Part shown: piece by piece, positions 50,148-58,121 of the stretch
How the letters are laid out: each line of letters starts with the position of its first letter
Position numbering within the stretch: the stretch's first letter is position 1
DNA from: Caldilineaceae bacterium
Lineage (GTDB): Bacteria > Chloroflexota > Anaerolineae > Caldilineales > Caldilineaceae
Direction of reading: 5' to 3'
NCBI GenBank assembly: GCA_020846635.1
Contig: JADLDO010000027.1
Location: 142,693-206,692 of the forward strand
DNA: 64,000 bases
Made by a program: the position numbers and the translations under genes
The notes under the pieces: model-generated
What the model was told of the DNA's origin: nothing
The model's database searches: none
What the model saw: only the letters and a program-made list of their open reading frames with translations

Positions 50148-51131
50148 CTATCTCAACGTCCCCACACTCCATACCGCAGGGTTCACCACATCGTCAGGTC
50201 GTTCATCGCGGAAGAAGGCCAACACCCGTTCTACCGCCATCGACTCAATCCGCACGCGCCCTTCCAGCGTCACACTTGCGCTGTGCGGTGTTGCCACAAT
50301 CAACGGATGGTTACGCAGCACATCGCCCACCTCCGGCGGCTCGGGGTCAAAGACATCAAGCCCCGCGCCTCCCAAATGACCACGGTCTATGGCGGCAACC
50401 AACGCCACCGGGTCCACCAGGGGGCCGCGGGCGATATTAAGCAGATAGGCCCCTTGTTTCATCTGTGCCAGCCGCTTCTCATTCATCAAGCGGTACGTCT
50501 CCGGCGTCGACGGCACATGCAGGGAGAGGAAATCGGCCTGGCTGATCACCGTATCCAAATCAGCCAACTCCACACCCATCTGCGCCGCTTGTTCGGGCGT
50601 CACATAGGGATCATAGGCCAGCACGCGCATCTCAAAGCCATGACGGCACATATGCGCCACACGGCGCCCAATTCGCCCCAGCCCCACCAGGCCCAACGTC
50701 TTGCCCTGCACCTCCATGCCCATCAAGGGGCCGCTGCGCGGGCCGAATTTCCCCGCTGCCAGGTTGTCGTTGCCCTGCTTAATGCGCTTGGCAAGGTTGA
50801 GCAGCATGGCGACAGTATGCTCCGCAGTGGATTCGGTTGGGCCATCCGGCGTGTTGCAGACAACTACACCATGCGCCGTGGCATCCTCCAAATTGACATT
50901 ATCGACGCCAATGCCTGTGCGCTGCACCAATTGCAAATTGGGCAACTGGCGAAAGAGGTCGGCATTGTAGCGCACACCCGATGAAGCTAGGGCAGCTTGC
51001 GCGCCATGCACTTGATCCAGGTCGACCACGCCAAGCTGACCCACATAAACCTCTACATCGGATGGGAGCCGCGATAACGCATCGGAGAAAAACGGAACCT
51101 CAACCCAAACACGGGTCAATTTTGCTGACAT
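50148..51131 (-). CDS. D-isomer-specific 2-hydroxyacid dehydrogenase, phosphoglycerate dehydrogenase-like
   Basis: 327 residues. The Rossmann nucleotide site is TLGLVGLGRIGRRVA (about 144-158). The catalytic Arg and Glu are in NIARGPLVDPVAL and DVFDPEPPE, and the His in ATPHSASVT. The N-terminal catalytic domain is split as usual. It oxidises or reduces 2-hydroxy/2-keto acids with NAD(P). There is no ACT domain, so SerA is less likely than a glycerate- or hydroxypyruvate-type enzyme. Confidence 0.92.
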   Translation of the reverse strand: MSAKLTRVWVEVPFFSDALSRLPSDVEVYVGQLGVVDLDQVHGAQAALASSGVRYNADLFRQLPNLQLVQRTGIGVDNVNLEDATAHGVVVCNTPDGPTESTAEHTVAMLLNLAKRIKQGNDNLAAGKFGPRSGPLMGMEVQGKTLGLVGLGRIGRRVAHMCRHGFEMRVLAYDPYVTPEQAAQMGVELADLDTVISQADFLSLHVPSTPETYRLMNEKRLAQMKQGAYLLNIARGPLVDPVALVAAIDRGHLGGAGLDVFDPEPPEVGDVLRNHPLIVATPHSASVTLEGRVRIESMAVERVLAFFRDERPDDVVNPAVWSVGTLR

Positions 51132-51185
51132 TTGGCTACCTCATGGGTGGGGCGTGATGAATTGGAAAGAGGAATAATGGAATCG

Positions 51186-52280
51186 TTAGCGCCAGGTGAA
51201 ACTGCGTAGCTCGCTGGGCGGGCTTGCCGCTTCGAGCGCGTATTGATTGCTGGCTCCCGGCAAGACGCGCACGACGGACACCTGCCACGCATAGGTGGCG
51301 GCTTCGCCCGTCGTTGGGGCAAAATCGGTCTCTAAATTATAACTGGTTGTCTTGGTCCAAATGCTGGGAAAGGTCTGCGCGGGGCCACTAATGGGATAGA
51401 TAAGAAGCACATACCACTCGTTCGGTGCCAGCACATCAACACTGACCCAGCGCAGCAGTACAGACTGGTCTATCCCGATTACCTCCTCGTTGGCAGGGCC
51501 AATCGGGCGCGGCTCGGCGTAGATCACGCCAGAGCTGCCAGGTGTGCCCTCAGCGCTTCCCTCCCCCGTAGAGGCCAACACCTCCGCAGGTACCTCGCGT
51601 ACCGGAATCATCAACACATCACCAGGCAAAATAAAATCGTTGGCGGTCAGGCTGTTGGCAATGACGATTTCTTCGACGGTGCTGCCAAAGCGGTTGGCAA
51701 TGGAGATGATGGTATCACCCGCTTGTACTGTATATTCGAAACGTGATTCAACCGTGGAACCGCTGCTTGCCTGGCTTTCCGGGATCGTAACCGGGACAAT
51801 GAGTTCATCGCCAGTCCGTATCAACGCATCCGCTAGATTGTTGGCAGCCTGAATCTCTTCGACTGTGACCCCATAGAGGGTTGCAATGGAGACCAGCGTT
51901 TCGCCCGCGCGTACGCGATGACGGATGACACCATTCGCAGAAACGGTGGGGAGTGGCGTCGGTGTTTCAAGCCCCAGCACCATACTAATGGGAACCGTTG
52001 CAGTGAGCATCGGGATGTTCGTGGGAAAGATCGCGGCCACACCCTCGTCTGCCGCCACTTCTGGACGCGGTTGACTAGCGATGCGCCACCAGACTGCCAA
52101 AACGACCAGGACAGCCAAGACTAGCAGTGCATCGATCCAAGATACCCGTTGCCTGCGCTTCTTCTGAATACGCAGGTCGTGGCCGCACATAAAACAACTT
52201 TCAGCATCGCGGGCAACTCGTGTCCCACAATTGGGGCAGCGCCGCTCGGCGATCGCTGGAGAAATCTGTTGTTTTGTCAT
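51186..52280 (-). CDS. LysM protein with N-terminal zinc ribbon and one membrane helix
   Basis: 364 residues from ATG 52280 (MTKQQIS); the ATG three codons upstream is part of the -10 box. A double zinc-ribbon-like CPNCG ... CFMCG (15-33) precedes a basic stretch and a membrane helix (about 50-66). Two LysM domains follow (HRVRAGETLVSIATLYG and YTVQAGDTIISIANRFG), then a beta-sheet domain with a WYVLLIYP-type segment. LysM binds peptidoglycan glycans; the ribbon should remain inside. A single gene, apparently transcribed leaderless. Confidence 0.8.
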   Translation of the reverse strand: MTKQQISPAIAERRCPNCGTRVARDAESCFMCGHDLRIQKKRRQRVSWIDALLVLAVLVVLAVWWRIASQPRPEVAADEGVAAIFPTNIPMLTATVPISMVLGLETPTPLPTVSANGVIRHRVRAGETLVSIATLYGVTVEEIQAANNLADALIRTGDELIVPVTIPESQASSGSTVESRFEYTVQAGDTIISIANRFGSTVEEIVIANSLTANDFILPGDVLMIPVREVPAEVLASTGEGSAEGTPGSSGVIYAEPRPIGPANEEVIGIDQSVLLRWVSVDVLAPNEWYVLLIYPISGPAQTFPSIWTKTTSYNLETDFAPTTGEAATYAWQVSVVRVLPGASNQYALEAASPPSELRSFTWR

Positions 52281-52287
52281 CGCCGCC

Positions 52288-52311
52288 ATTATAGCATTAG
52301 AGTGGTGTCAA
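52288..52311 (-). promoter_or_regulatory. extended -10 promoter placed for a leaderless transcript
   Basis: Minus-strand TGC-TATAAT (TATAAT 52293-52288) ends seven bases before ATG 52280, so a start site at the usual distance falls on the A of the ATG. TTGACA at 52311-52306 is only 12 bases upstream, short of the normal 17; the extended TGN motif may make it unnecessary. Confidence 0.6.
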
Positions 52312-52426
52312 AGCCCAAGTTCACGAGCAGTCTGGAGCCTGCAATCAATACGCCCACCAAGATCCACCCAAACATAGGCCATCAGCAGCCCTAAATACGC
52401 CAAACAATAAAGCCAAACAATAAAAA

Positions 52427-52448
52427 GCGGGGGCTCATGAGCCCCCGC
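52427..52448 (-). terminator. terminator of the cytochrome c gene
   Basis: GCGGGGGCTC and GAGCCCCCGC form a 10-bp stem with a 2-base loop, followed on the minus strand by TTTTTATTG. It stands 42 bases beyond the gene's stop. Confidence 0.85.
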
Positions 52449-52490
52449 AAAGCAATATCTATCCATCTACTGTACGGACGAGCCGTTGCC

Positions 52491-53036
52491 CTATTCGTGC
52501 TGGGTCAACAGATAAGCCACCAGGTTTGCCAAATCTTCAATCGGGATGCTCTCCCCATAAATGGCAGGCATGACGCCCCCTGGATAGTTTGGCACGACAT
52601 AGGCGCCAGGGTTGACGATACTTTCATGAATATAGTTCGCCGGGCTGACCCCAGGTTGGCGATTCACCGCAGTATCCGCCAAATGGCTCCAGGTCGGCCC
52701 CGTCATGGTGACAGCCGGATCCACGCTGTGACAACCGACACAGCCATTTGACAACGCCACAGTCTCACCTTTGCTCGCATCCGCCGCAGCCAATGCCGCA
52801 GCAAAGTCCGCCGGCAGCCCCGCAGTCACTTGTTCAGGCGTTAGATCTACAAACTTCAACGGCGCCGGCGTGGGTTCAATCACAATTTCACCACTTGCTT
52901 CTTCGGCATAAAGCTGGGCGCCCAGTTGTGGCGAAACCAATTGCGCGTTGGCGTTCGGCGCGCAACCTGCCACCATCGCACCCAAAACCAGTAGTACAAA
53001 CAAATATCCCAACGATCGGCGATGCAACAACTTCAT
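52491..53036 (-). CDS. small c-type cytochrome lipoprotein
   Basis: 181 residues from ATG 53036, GGAGG four bases away. The signal peptide ends in MVAGC (lipobox). After a linker, one haem site NGCVGCHSVDPAV is present, with candidate Met ligands in GGVMPAIYG. The domain resembles the cytochromes found with respiratory complexes, such as subunit CtaC/COX2-associated proteins. Soluble outer-face electron carrier. Partner oxidase genes are not in the window. Confidence 0.9.
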   Translation of the reverse strand: MKLLHRRSLGYLFVLLVLGAMVAGCAPNANAQLVSPQLGAQLYAEEASGEIVIEPTPAPLKFVDLTPEQVTAGLPADFAAALAAADASKGETVALSNGCVGCHSVDPAVTMTGPTWSHLADTAVNRQPGVSPANYIHESIVNPGAYVVPNYPGGVMPAIYGESIPIEDLANLVAYLLTQHE

Positions 53037-53546
53037 ACGTCCTCCAGCACATCTCATCATGAATTGGGCTATATGGAATAGGGCCATCACGGCGTGCGGC
53101 CATTACCGTTCACAAGTAAAGAACTCATATAAGAACACATGGATCGAGGAGAAAACGACTATTCAAATTGACCGTTCAGATTGACCAATCAAATTGTCTG
53201 TCAGTGTATCACAGCGCAAAGGTCAGAGCCAAGTTAACGACCCTGTTGCGCCTTTATTCACAATTGCGCTCCTCTCGCCCATCGTTTCTTTGCCAGACAC
53301 GTTCGCTGCATGGCCCTAATGACGTAAGCATTTATCCATCAAAGCTTGCCCATTTACCGGCTTGCAGGTATGCTCCCAACAGACAGCAAATCTTCTCCAC
53401 AACAGACAGTGCAGACAATTTACTTTCAATTCAATCTCGACATCTCAATCGTGGCGGCTCAATCTTGACGGCCTAATCTTGTCGGCAGAAGTATCGTTCG
53501 CCTCGAATCTGCGTGCAGCACACATCGCATTTCAAAGGAGGTCTGA
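53037..53546. other. intergenic region between cytochrome and exported protein genes
   Basis: 510 bases, divergent genes on each side, so promoters are expected. It holds near-repeats of short AT-rich words (for example ATTGACC twice around 53165-53185, and CTTGACGGC/CTTGTCGGC near 53465-53485) but no gene or strong hairpin. Confidence 0.45.
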
Positions 53547-54344
53547 ATGTACACGCTCTTACGTCAGCTTTTGGTTGCCGCGCTGGGCGGCGTGATCGCA
53601 GCAGGTGTCATGCTCGTCGCCAACCACTCGGAGCGCCAACCGAGCATTGCCCTCGCTCAAACCAGCATCAGCAGCCCCACTTCGTTGGATGCAGACGCCC
53701 CGCGCCAGATCAATTATCAGGGGCAGGTCTTCAACCCGAATGGGGGAGCGCCCTATGTCAATGCAGCCCTCAATGTTACTTTTCGTCTTTATAACAACTC
53801 CGCAGGCACCAATCAGGTCTTTAGTGAAGACCACTTTATCGTCACAAACGCAGACGGCTTTTTTAGCGCCAACATAGGCGTGGGTGGCGGCTTCAACAAC
53901 AGCTACGCCATCTTTAATGGACAAGAACTCTATTTGCGCGTCTATATCAATGGGCAAGAGTTGGGCCCCTTGCAGCCTATCACCTTTGTCCCCTATGCCA
54001 TGTGGGCCCGGCACGCCGACATGATCGACAATTACGATACAGGGGACTTCCCCAAGCTGATCGCCTATGGCGTGGTCAATGATGATGGAGGCCGCGCATC
54101 GGGCGAAAACTTCAACAGTTCCCGCGGGAATGTCGCCGGCGCACAGGTTTATATAATTGACATCGACGACGTGGAACACAGCATCTTCGACTTCACCACG
54201 ATTGTCACGCCTGCCTGTAATCGCCCCGTCATGACGGGCGTCGGCACAAGCGAGGGCGATCTGGTCGTCGATATGTGGGACCCAAATGGGAACCGGACCG
54301 AATGTCGCTTTGAGGTGATGGTTCTGGCAAAAGAGAAGAACTAA
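53547..54344 (+). CDS. exported hypothetical protein
   Basis: 265 residues. A long signal peptide (1-35, LLVAALGGVIAAGVMLVA) is followed by PRQINYQGQVFNPNGGAPYVNAALNVTFRLYNN, a motif often seen in secreted beta-sandwich proteins of environmental bacteria; the rest is acidic and Asn-rich. GGAGG lies just before ATG 53547. The gene pairs with 54355 (ten bases apart), suggesting a two-gene secreted system. Function unknown. Confidence 0.8.
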   Translation: MYTLLRQLLVAALGGVIAAGVMLVANHSERQPSIALAQTSISSPTSLDADAPRQINYQGQVFNPNGGAPYVNAALNVTFRLYNNSAGTNQVFSEDHFIVTNADGFFSANIGVGGGFNNSYAIFNGQELYLRVYINGQELGPLQPITFVPYAMWARHADMIDNYDTGDFPKLIAYGVVNDDGGRASGENFNSSRGNVAGAQVYIIDIDDVEHSIFDFTTIVTPACNRPVMTGVGTSEGDLVVDMWDPNGNRTECRFEVMVLAKEKN

Positions 54345-54354
54345 GGAGCAAGCC

Positions 54355-54819
54355 ATGATGCCATTCACTCACTCTCAACCCTCACCAAAACAACCGAATC
54401 CCATGCATGCGCCGCGCAGGTTGCGACGTGTGCGCGTCTTGATTGCCATTGCTGTGGCGACGGTCACGCTCTTAAGTGGTACCATCGCCTTCGGCCAAGC
54501 CTCGCAAGACTATGATCTCGCCTGCCGTGGTCTTCTCACCGGGGGAGGAGGCGCTATCGCGAGCGCCAACTATGCCGTGACCGGCGCGTTCGGCATACCG
54601 GTTGCCCCCCCCAGGGATTCGCAGACCAGCCCCACCTATGCCGTCCGCTCAGCCTCTTATGGGCTGCGTGCCGGCTTTTTGCCCGCCTATCCCACTGGGC
54701 AAGCGGCGACAGTCGCAGAAACAAGCCAACAGCGCTCACCGGCATCCGATGAGCAAGCCACCATCCAGCGCCTGCCCCTCATTTTCAAGGTACTCTATAT
54801 CGTCCGCGGCGGCTGTTGA
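54355..54819 (+). CDS. exported protein with glycine-rich beta motif
   Basis: 154 residues. A basic N-terminus (1-32) leads to a signal helix (about 33-50). Residues 55-105 contain CRGLLTGGGGAIASANYAVTGAFGIPV and a related SYGLRAGFLP unit; such S-x-N-Y-x-V-x-G-x-F-G repeats are common in secreted proteins of uncultured bacteria. ATG 54355 is preceded by AAGGAG. Function unknown. Confidence 0.7.
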   Translation: MMPFTHSQPSPKQPNPMHAPRRLRRVRVLIAIAVATVTLLSGTIAFGQASQDYDLACRGLLTGGGGAIASANYAVTGAFGIPVAPPRDSQTSPTYAVRSASYGLRAGFLPAYPTGQAATVAETSQQRSPASDEQATIQRLPLIFKVLYIVRGGC

Positions 54820-54859
54820 GCCACAGAAGCCGCATCTAGCCTAGAAAGTCTCGTTCACC

Positions 54860-55438
54860 ATGATTCGTTCCGTTACCCATCCCTCTGCCCGCACATTGGT
54901 TATGGCTGCTATGCCCGTGATCTTCTTCGCGTTGCTAACAGCCGTCACCGCGCGCATTACCATCCCTCTGCCCTTCACTGTTGTGCCGATCACCCTCCAG
55001 ACCTTAGCAGTGCTGCTCAGTGGGCTAGTCTTGGGCAGCCGGGCGGGCGCGCTCAGCCAAACACTCTATCTCGCCGCCATTGCAACGGGATTGCCGATCA
55101 CCGCGTCAGGCATCGGAGGAGTAGCCGCGTTTGTCACCCCCACGGCTGGCTATTTGCTGTCCTTTGTCGCTTCCGCCTTTGTCGCGGGCTATCTACTTGA
55201 GCAGTTGCAGGGGAAAAACTTGCAGCCGCTTCTGATCCACATGATTGCCGGTCTCTGTGGTGTGCTGGTCATCTACATGGGTGGCGTCGCCTGGTTGACA
55301 ATCTTGACGGGTAATTTTCAGATTTCGCTCCAACAAGGAGTGATCCCCTTCATTGGGGTGGATCTAGGCAAGGCCATTGCGGCTGCGCTTGTGGCGTCGG
55401 GTGGTCGCCTGCTCTTCTTGCCCGCAGCCGCGCCCTAG
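54860..55438 (+). CDS. bioY: biotin transporter BioY
   Basis: 192 residues with six membrane helices. The N-terminal LTAVTARITIPLP and VPITLQTLAVLLSGLVLGSRAGALSQTLYLA are BioY signatures, the first containing the biotin-binding region. The S-component of an ECF transporter normally joins EcfA/T, which are not here, but BioY can act alone in some bacteria. A hairpin-prone segment (55494-55535) follows the gene. Confidence 0.92.
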   Translation: MIRSVTHPSARTLVMAAMPVIFFALLTAVTARITIPLPFTVVPITLQTLAVLLSGLVLGSRAGALSQTLYLAAIATGLPITASGIGGVAAFVTPTAGYLLSFVASAFVAGYLLEQLQGKNLQPLLIHMIAGLCGVLVIYMGGVAWLTILTGNFQISLQQGVIPFIGVDLGKAIAAALVASGGRLLFLPAAAP

Positions 55439-55612
55439 CCGGAGCAAGATTCGATTTTGACGAAAACTGGCGAAACTTCTAGCCCTTGACCACCGTCTAC
55501 TAAATACCCTGTCATTTACCAGGGGACAAGTAGACCAACAATCGATCAAAATCAGTATTTTCGGGCAATCGCTAGAGGCACACTCTAGGGCATAACGTTA
55601 GGAGCATTTACC

Positions 55613-56353
55613 ATGTCTTCGCCATCGAACTCGATTCCAATGCGTCTCAAAGCCAGCCTGGCATTCCTGCTGGCAAGCCTTATGCTGGTGGCAACGCTCT
55701 TTTCACCGGCGTCATCGCCCCTCTTTGCCCAAAGTGGCGGCGATTCGTCAGCCGAAGAAGCGACCGCCGCGCGCCACGGCACAGTCACCATCACCTATGT
55801 CGTCAAGCGCGGCGATACGCTTGGGGCCATCGCCAGGCGCTACAACACCACAATCGCGACGCTGCTCCGGTTGAACCCGCAGATTCGCAACCCAAACCGG
55901 CTCTACGTCGGTCAGCGCATCCGTGTTCCCGCGCCGGCAGCACCCGAAGAGCCAACCGGCTTTACCCTCACCCGCATCCACCTCATTTCATTAAATGATG
56001 GCGGGCCGCTCGGTTGTGGCGATACCCTTGTGCCTGTCACCGTGGAAATTCCATCCACGCGCGCCGTCCTGCGCGCCTCGCTGGACAAGTTGCTCAGCCT
56101 GCGCACCCCCTACTATGGCGAATCGGGGCTTTATAACGCGCTCTACCAATCGCAATTGACACTCGACGACGTACGGATTGATAACCGCGTTGCAACGATT
56201 CGTCTTTCGGGTCAAGTCGTCCTCGGCGGCGTCTGCGATTCCCCACGCGTCCAGGCACAACTGGAGCAGGCCGCCCTTCAATTCTCGACCGTTGACCAGG
56301 TGAAGATCTACCTCAACGGCAACCTTCTGCAAGATGTGCTGAGCGAGAAATAA
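55613..56353 (+). CDS. exported LysM plus GerMN-domain protein
   Basis: 246 residues. A signal peptide (about 1-38, ending SPLFAQ) is followed by a LysM domain (YVVKRGDTLGAIARRYNTTIATLLRLNPQI, about 60-100) and a C-terminal GerMN domain (LRASLDKLLSLRTPYYGESG...IRLSGQVVLGGVCDSPRVQAQLEQAALQF). GerMN occurs in sporulation and cell-envelope proteins; here it is in a non-sporulating lineage, so a peptidoglycan-binding structural role is likelier. Confidence 0.85.
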   Translation: MSSPSNSIPMRLKASLAFLLASLMLVATLFSPASSPLFAQSGGDSSAEEATAARHGTVTITYVVKRGDTLGAIARRYNTTIATLLRLNPQIRNPNRLYVGQRIRVPAPAAPEEPTGFTLTRIHLISLNDGGPLGCGDTLVPVTVEIPSTRAVLRASLDKLLSLRTPYYGESGLYNALYQSQLTLDDVRIDNRVATIRLSGQVVLGGVCDSPRVQAQLEQAALQFSTVDQVKIYLNGNLLQDVLSEK

Positions 56354-56381
56354 GGGCCACAGATCCAGCCAAATTACCAAC

Positions 56382-56427
56382 AAAAGAGCAGCGGTGCGAA
56401 ATCAACCGATCGCACCGCTGCTCTTTT
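56382..56427. terminator. 18-bp bidirectional terminator
   Basis: AAAAGAGCAGCGGTGCGA (56382-56399) pairs perfectly with 56410-56427 around a 10-base loop, with T-runs on both strands. It ends the LysM/GerMN gene. Confidence 0.9.
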
Positions 56428-56437
56428 ACTATCTCAA

Positions 56438-56598
56438 GTTACGCAGGCGCGAGGCCGCCCAGGGCTAAAGCCGCAGGGCTACGGTACAATGCCCCTTGAA
56501 AGGGGCTTGGCGGACCGCGTCTGAAGCCCCATTTAGGGGGCGTTGCTAAGTAGCCGCGCCCAGAGGGCCCCCGTTTACCGTCCGGCGGCCTGCGTAAC
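56438..56598. repeat. 161-bp structured element with 11-bp terminal inverted repeats
   Basis: GTTACGCAGGC at 56438-56448 is the exact complement of 56588-56598. Inside are small palindromes: GGGCT..AAGCC, CCCCTTGAAAGGGG (56492-56505), AGCCCCATTTAGGGGG (56525-56540). GC is higher than the flanks and no coding frame runs through it. It may be a MITE-like insertion or a structured RNA. A copy elsewhere would settle the former. Confidence 0.55.
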
Positions 56599-56634
56599 AC
56601 GACGTACTATCTCATGTACCGCACCAATCGCCCA

Positions 56635-56868
56635 TCACTCCGGCGGTGGATACGGGTCTGGAACAATGACCAGTGGCATCCCTGCGTTAAGTGCCTCCAA
56701 AAGATCATCCCAGGTCGTGCCGTAATAGTCATCACCAATCTGAAGCGTCGTGTCAGCAGGGTTATCGTACTTGCAGATTTTCGCCTCTGTCACTTGTCCA
56801 TCAATCAAAACCGGAATCGTACGGAGTTGCTCTGCGCGAATTGACTCAATCGTCCACTCTCTGGCCAT
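56635..56868 (-). CDS. hypothetical protein, 77 residues
   Basis: It starts MAREWTIESIRAEQ at ATG 56868 with GGAG nine bases away. Soluble and acidic; ends in a proline-rich VPDPYPPPE. No family recognised. It borders the structured repeat and has no partner. Confidence 0.55.
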   Translation of the reverse strand: MAREWTIESIRAEQLRTIPVLIDGQVTEAKICKYDNPADTTLQIGDDYYGTTWDDLLEALNAGMPLVIVPDPYPPPE

Positions 56869-56972
56869 AGTAGATTTCTCCAAGTTCTCTTGTCGAAACA
56901 TGCAGCCACGGCAATGTCCTCAGTCTAGGCTCCCCGCACCAACCGGTCAGTATCAGCAGTTACCAATTCATA

Positions 56973-57296
56973 TTACGAATGCAGTGCCGGGTCATCCAGA
57001 TAGAGGGCAACCACTTCCAATTCTGCGCGCAACCGCGCGGCTTCCGCCATTTTGCCCAGTTCCTCATATCGAGCAATCGCCGAACGGCGCGCCTCTGCCT
57101 CTGCCCGCAAAAGCGCCCAAACCTCCGCCTCGCTCAGTTCCCGGCGCGGCACATCGGCACTGATGCCCGTGAGCGGTACCACAGAGGTATCCACCTCCAC
57201 CGCACCAGCATTGTCAATGGCAGACAGCATCGAACGCAGCGCAGCAACGGCGCTATGCTGACGCGCCTTCATCGCCATCAGCAAATCTGTCTTCAT
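56973..57296 (-). CDS. GatB/YqeY-like protein, N-terminal part only
   Basis: 107 residues from ATG 57296 (MKTDLLMAMKARQHSAVAALRSML), as in YqeY proteins; a TTG at 57359 would extend it. The usual YqeY is about 148 residues with a second helical domain (YLP..LS.EE...), and this one stops at VVALYLDDPALHS, so the C-terminal domain is missing. It may be a shortened relative or damaged by the events that placed the element at 57.5 kb. The domain can help Glu/Gln-tRNA amidotransferase. Confidence 0.7.
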   Translation of the reverse strand: MKTDLLMAMKARQHSAVAALRSMLSAIDNAGAVEVDTSVVPLTGISADVPRRELSEAEVWALLRAEAEARRSAIARYEELGKMAEAARLRAELEVVALYLDDPALHS

Positions 57297-57412
57297 ACGC
57301 AAAACCACCGGCATCTCGGAAACATCCACTTGAGCAACCTCCAATTCCGCTTGGAGCAAAACCTACTCCGGTTCTTCTATCCGTGAGGTTTCCGTGTTGG
57401 GAAACGTGAAAT

Positions 57413-57453
57413 CAAAAAGGTCGTCACTCTCAAGATTACCAGAGTAACGACCT
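57413..57453 (-). terminator. terminator of the original tRNA-Val gene
   Basis: AGGTCGTTACTCTG pairs with CAGAGTGACGACCT on the minus strand, and TTTTTGATTT follows. It stands 5 bases beyond the tRNA fragment's CCA, exactly where the host's tRNA terminator should be. Confidence 0.75.
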
Positions 57454-57457
57454 GTCG

Positions 57458-57507
57458 TGGTGGGCGCGAAGGGACTTGAACCCCTGACCTCACGGATGTG
57501 AACCGTG
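57458..57507 (-). pseudogene. 3' fragment of tRNA-Val (CAC), presumed attachment site
   Basis: Minus strand: anticodon arm CACGG-TTCACAT-CCGTG (anticodon CAC), variable AGGTC, T arm AGGGG-TTCAAGT-CCCTT, acceptor strand CGCGCCC, discriminator A and encoded CCA. The matching 5' half (acceptor GGGCGCG and D arm) is missing; the sequence upstream is unrelated. This is the displaced 3' end left when an element integrates into a tRNA gene. The intact gene should be rebuilt at the far side of the element. Confidence 0.9.
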
Positions 57508-57597
57508 ATTATCGTAATCCACGTCGCCACTATCAATAACAGATGTTACTGCGAGTTGTGATGGTTCCGGTTTAGCGCGGTTGTGATGGTTCCGGTT
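57507..57597. repeat. palindrome and direct repeat at element end
   Basis: GATTATCGTAATC (57507-57519) is palindromic and adjoins the tRNA fragment. GTTGTGATGGTTCCGGTT occurs at 57555-57572 and again at 57580-57597, 25 bases apart. Spaced repeats by an attachment site are typical integrase arm-binding sites. Confidence 0.5.
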
Positions 57598-57828
57598 CGC
57601 CGGAGAATTGAAAAAAAAGAAGAACGCTTGGCGCATCCCCCAACGTTATTTGTTTGATATTTTGCAGAGGAGGTAATTGCCAGTATCAACAACGCCACTA
57701 CATACGCATGACAGTTAAGCTCTCTAATTAACTTGCTAGGCTGCCGCGCTCAACCACGCTGCTATCATTTCCGCGCGTCCTCCAGCCCCTAACACGTAGT
57801 ACCTATCCATGTACCCCGTTTTTGGTGG

Positions 57829-57857
57829 TTGACATTGACGCCGCCACGGTGTACGCT
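57829..57857 (+). promoter_or_regulatory. promoter candidate near element end
   Basis: TTGACA at 57829-57834 and TACGCT at 57852-57857 are 17 bases apart. It would serve the lysine-rich reading frame. Confidence 0.45.
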
Positions 57858-57905
57858 TACCCTACTTCATCGAACAAGTGTTCTAGTTTGGAGATTGCTC
57901 CCCTC

Positions 57906-58121
57906 ATGCCCAAGCAGCGCAAAGACAAAAACAAAGACAAGAAGGACAAGAAGGACAAGAAGGACAAGAAGGACAAAGGCAAAGGCAAGGAGAAGCAGCG
58001 TTCGCAACGCCCAGAAAGACGACAATACAACAGCTTCATCACATCGCTTCCATCTGGACGGCAAGATGTTCAGCTCCGAGCCCTGTTCACCTGGTTTCGG
58101 TTACTCGCCACCAGGGAGTAG
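57906..58121 (+). CDS. possible lysine/aspartate-repeat small protein
   Basis: 71 residues from ATG 57906. Residues 5-32 are nearly all Lys and Asp in a KDK-type triplet repeat. It lies downstream of a promoter-like site but has no good ribosome site, and its end overlaps the convergent repressor gene by 21 bases. It may not be translated. Confidence 0.3.
   Translation: MPKQRKDKNKDKKDKKDKKDKKDKGKGKEKQRSQRPERRQYNSFITSLPSGRQDVQLRALFTWFRLLATRE

Noticed and set aside
57458..57530. A full tRNA-Val (CAC), perhaps with an intron
   Set aside because: The sequence 5' of the anticodon arm lacks a D arm and the acceptor partner GGGCGCG, and bacterial introns of that position were not visible; it is a 3' fragment.
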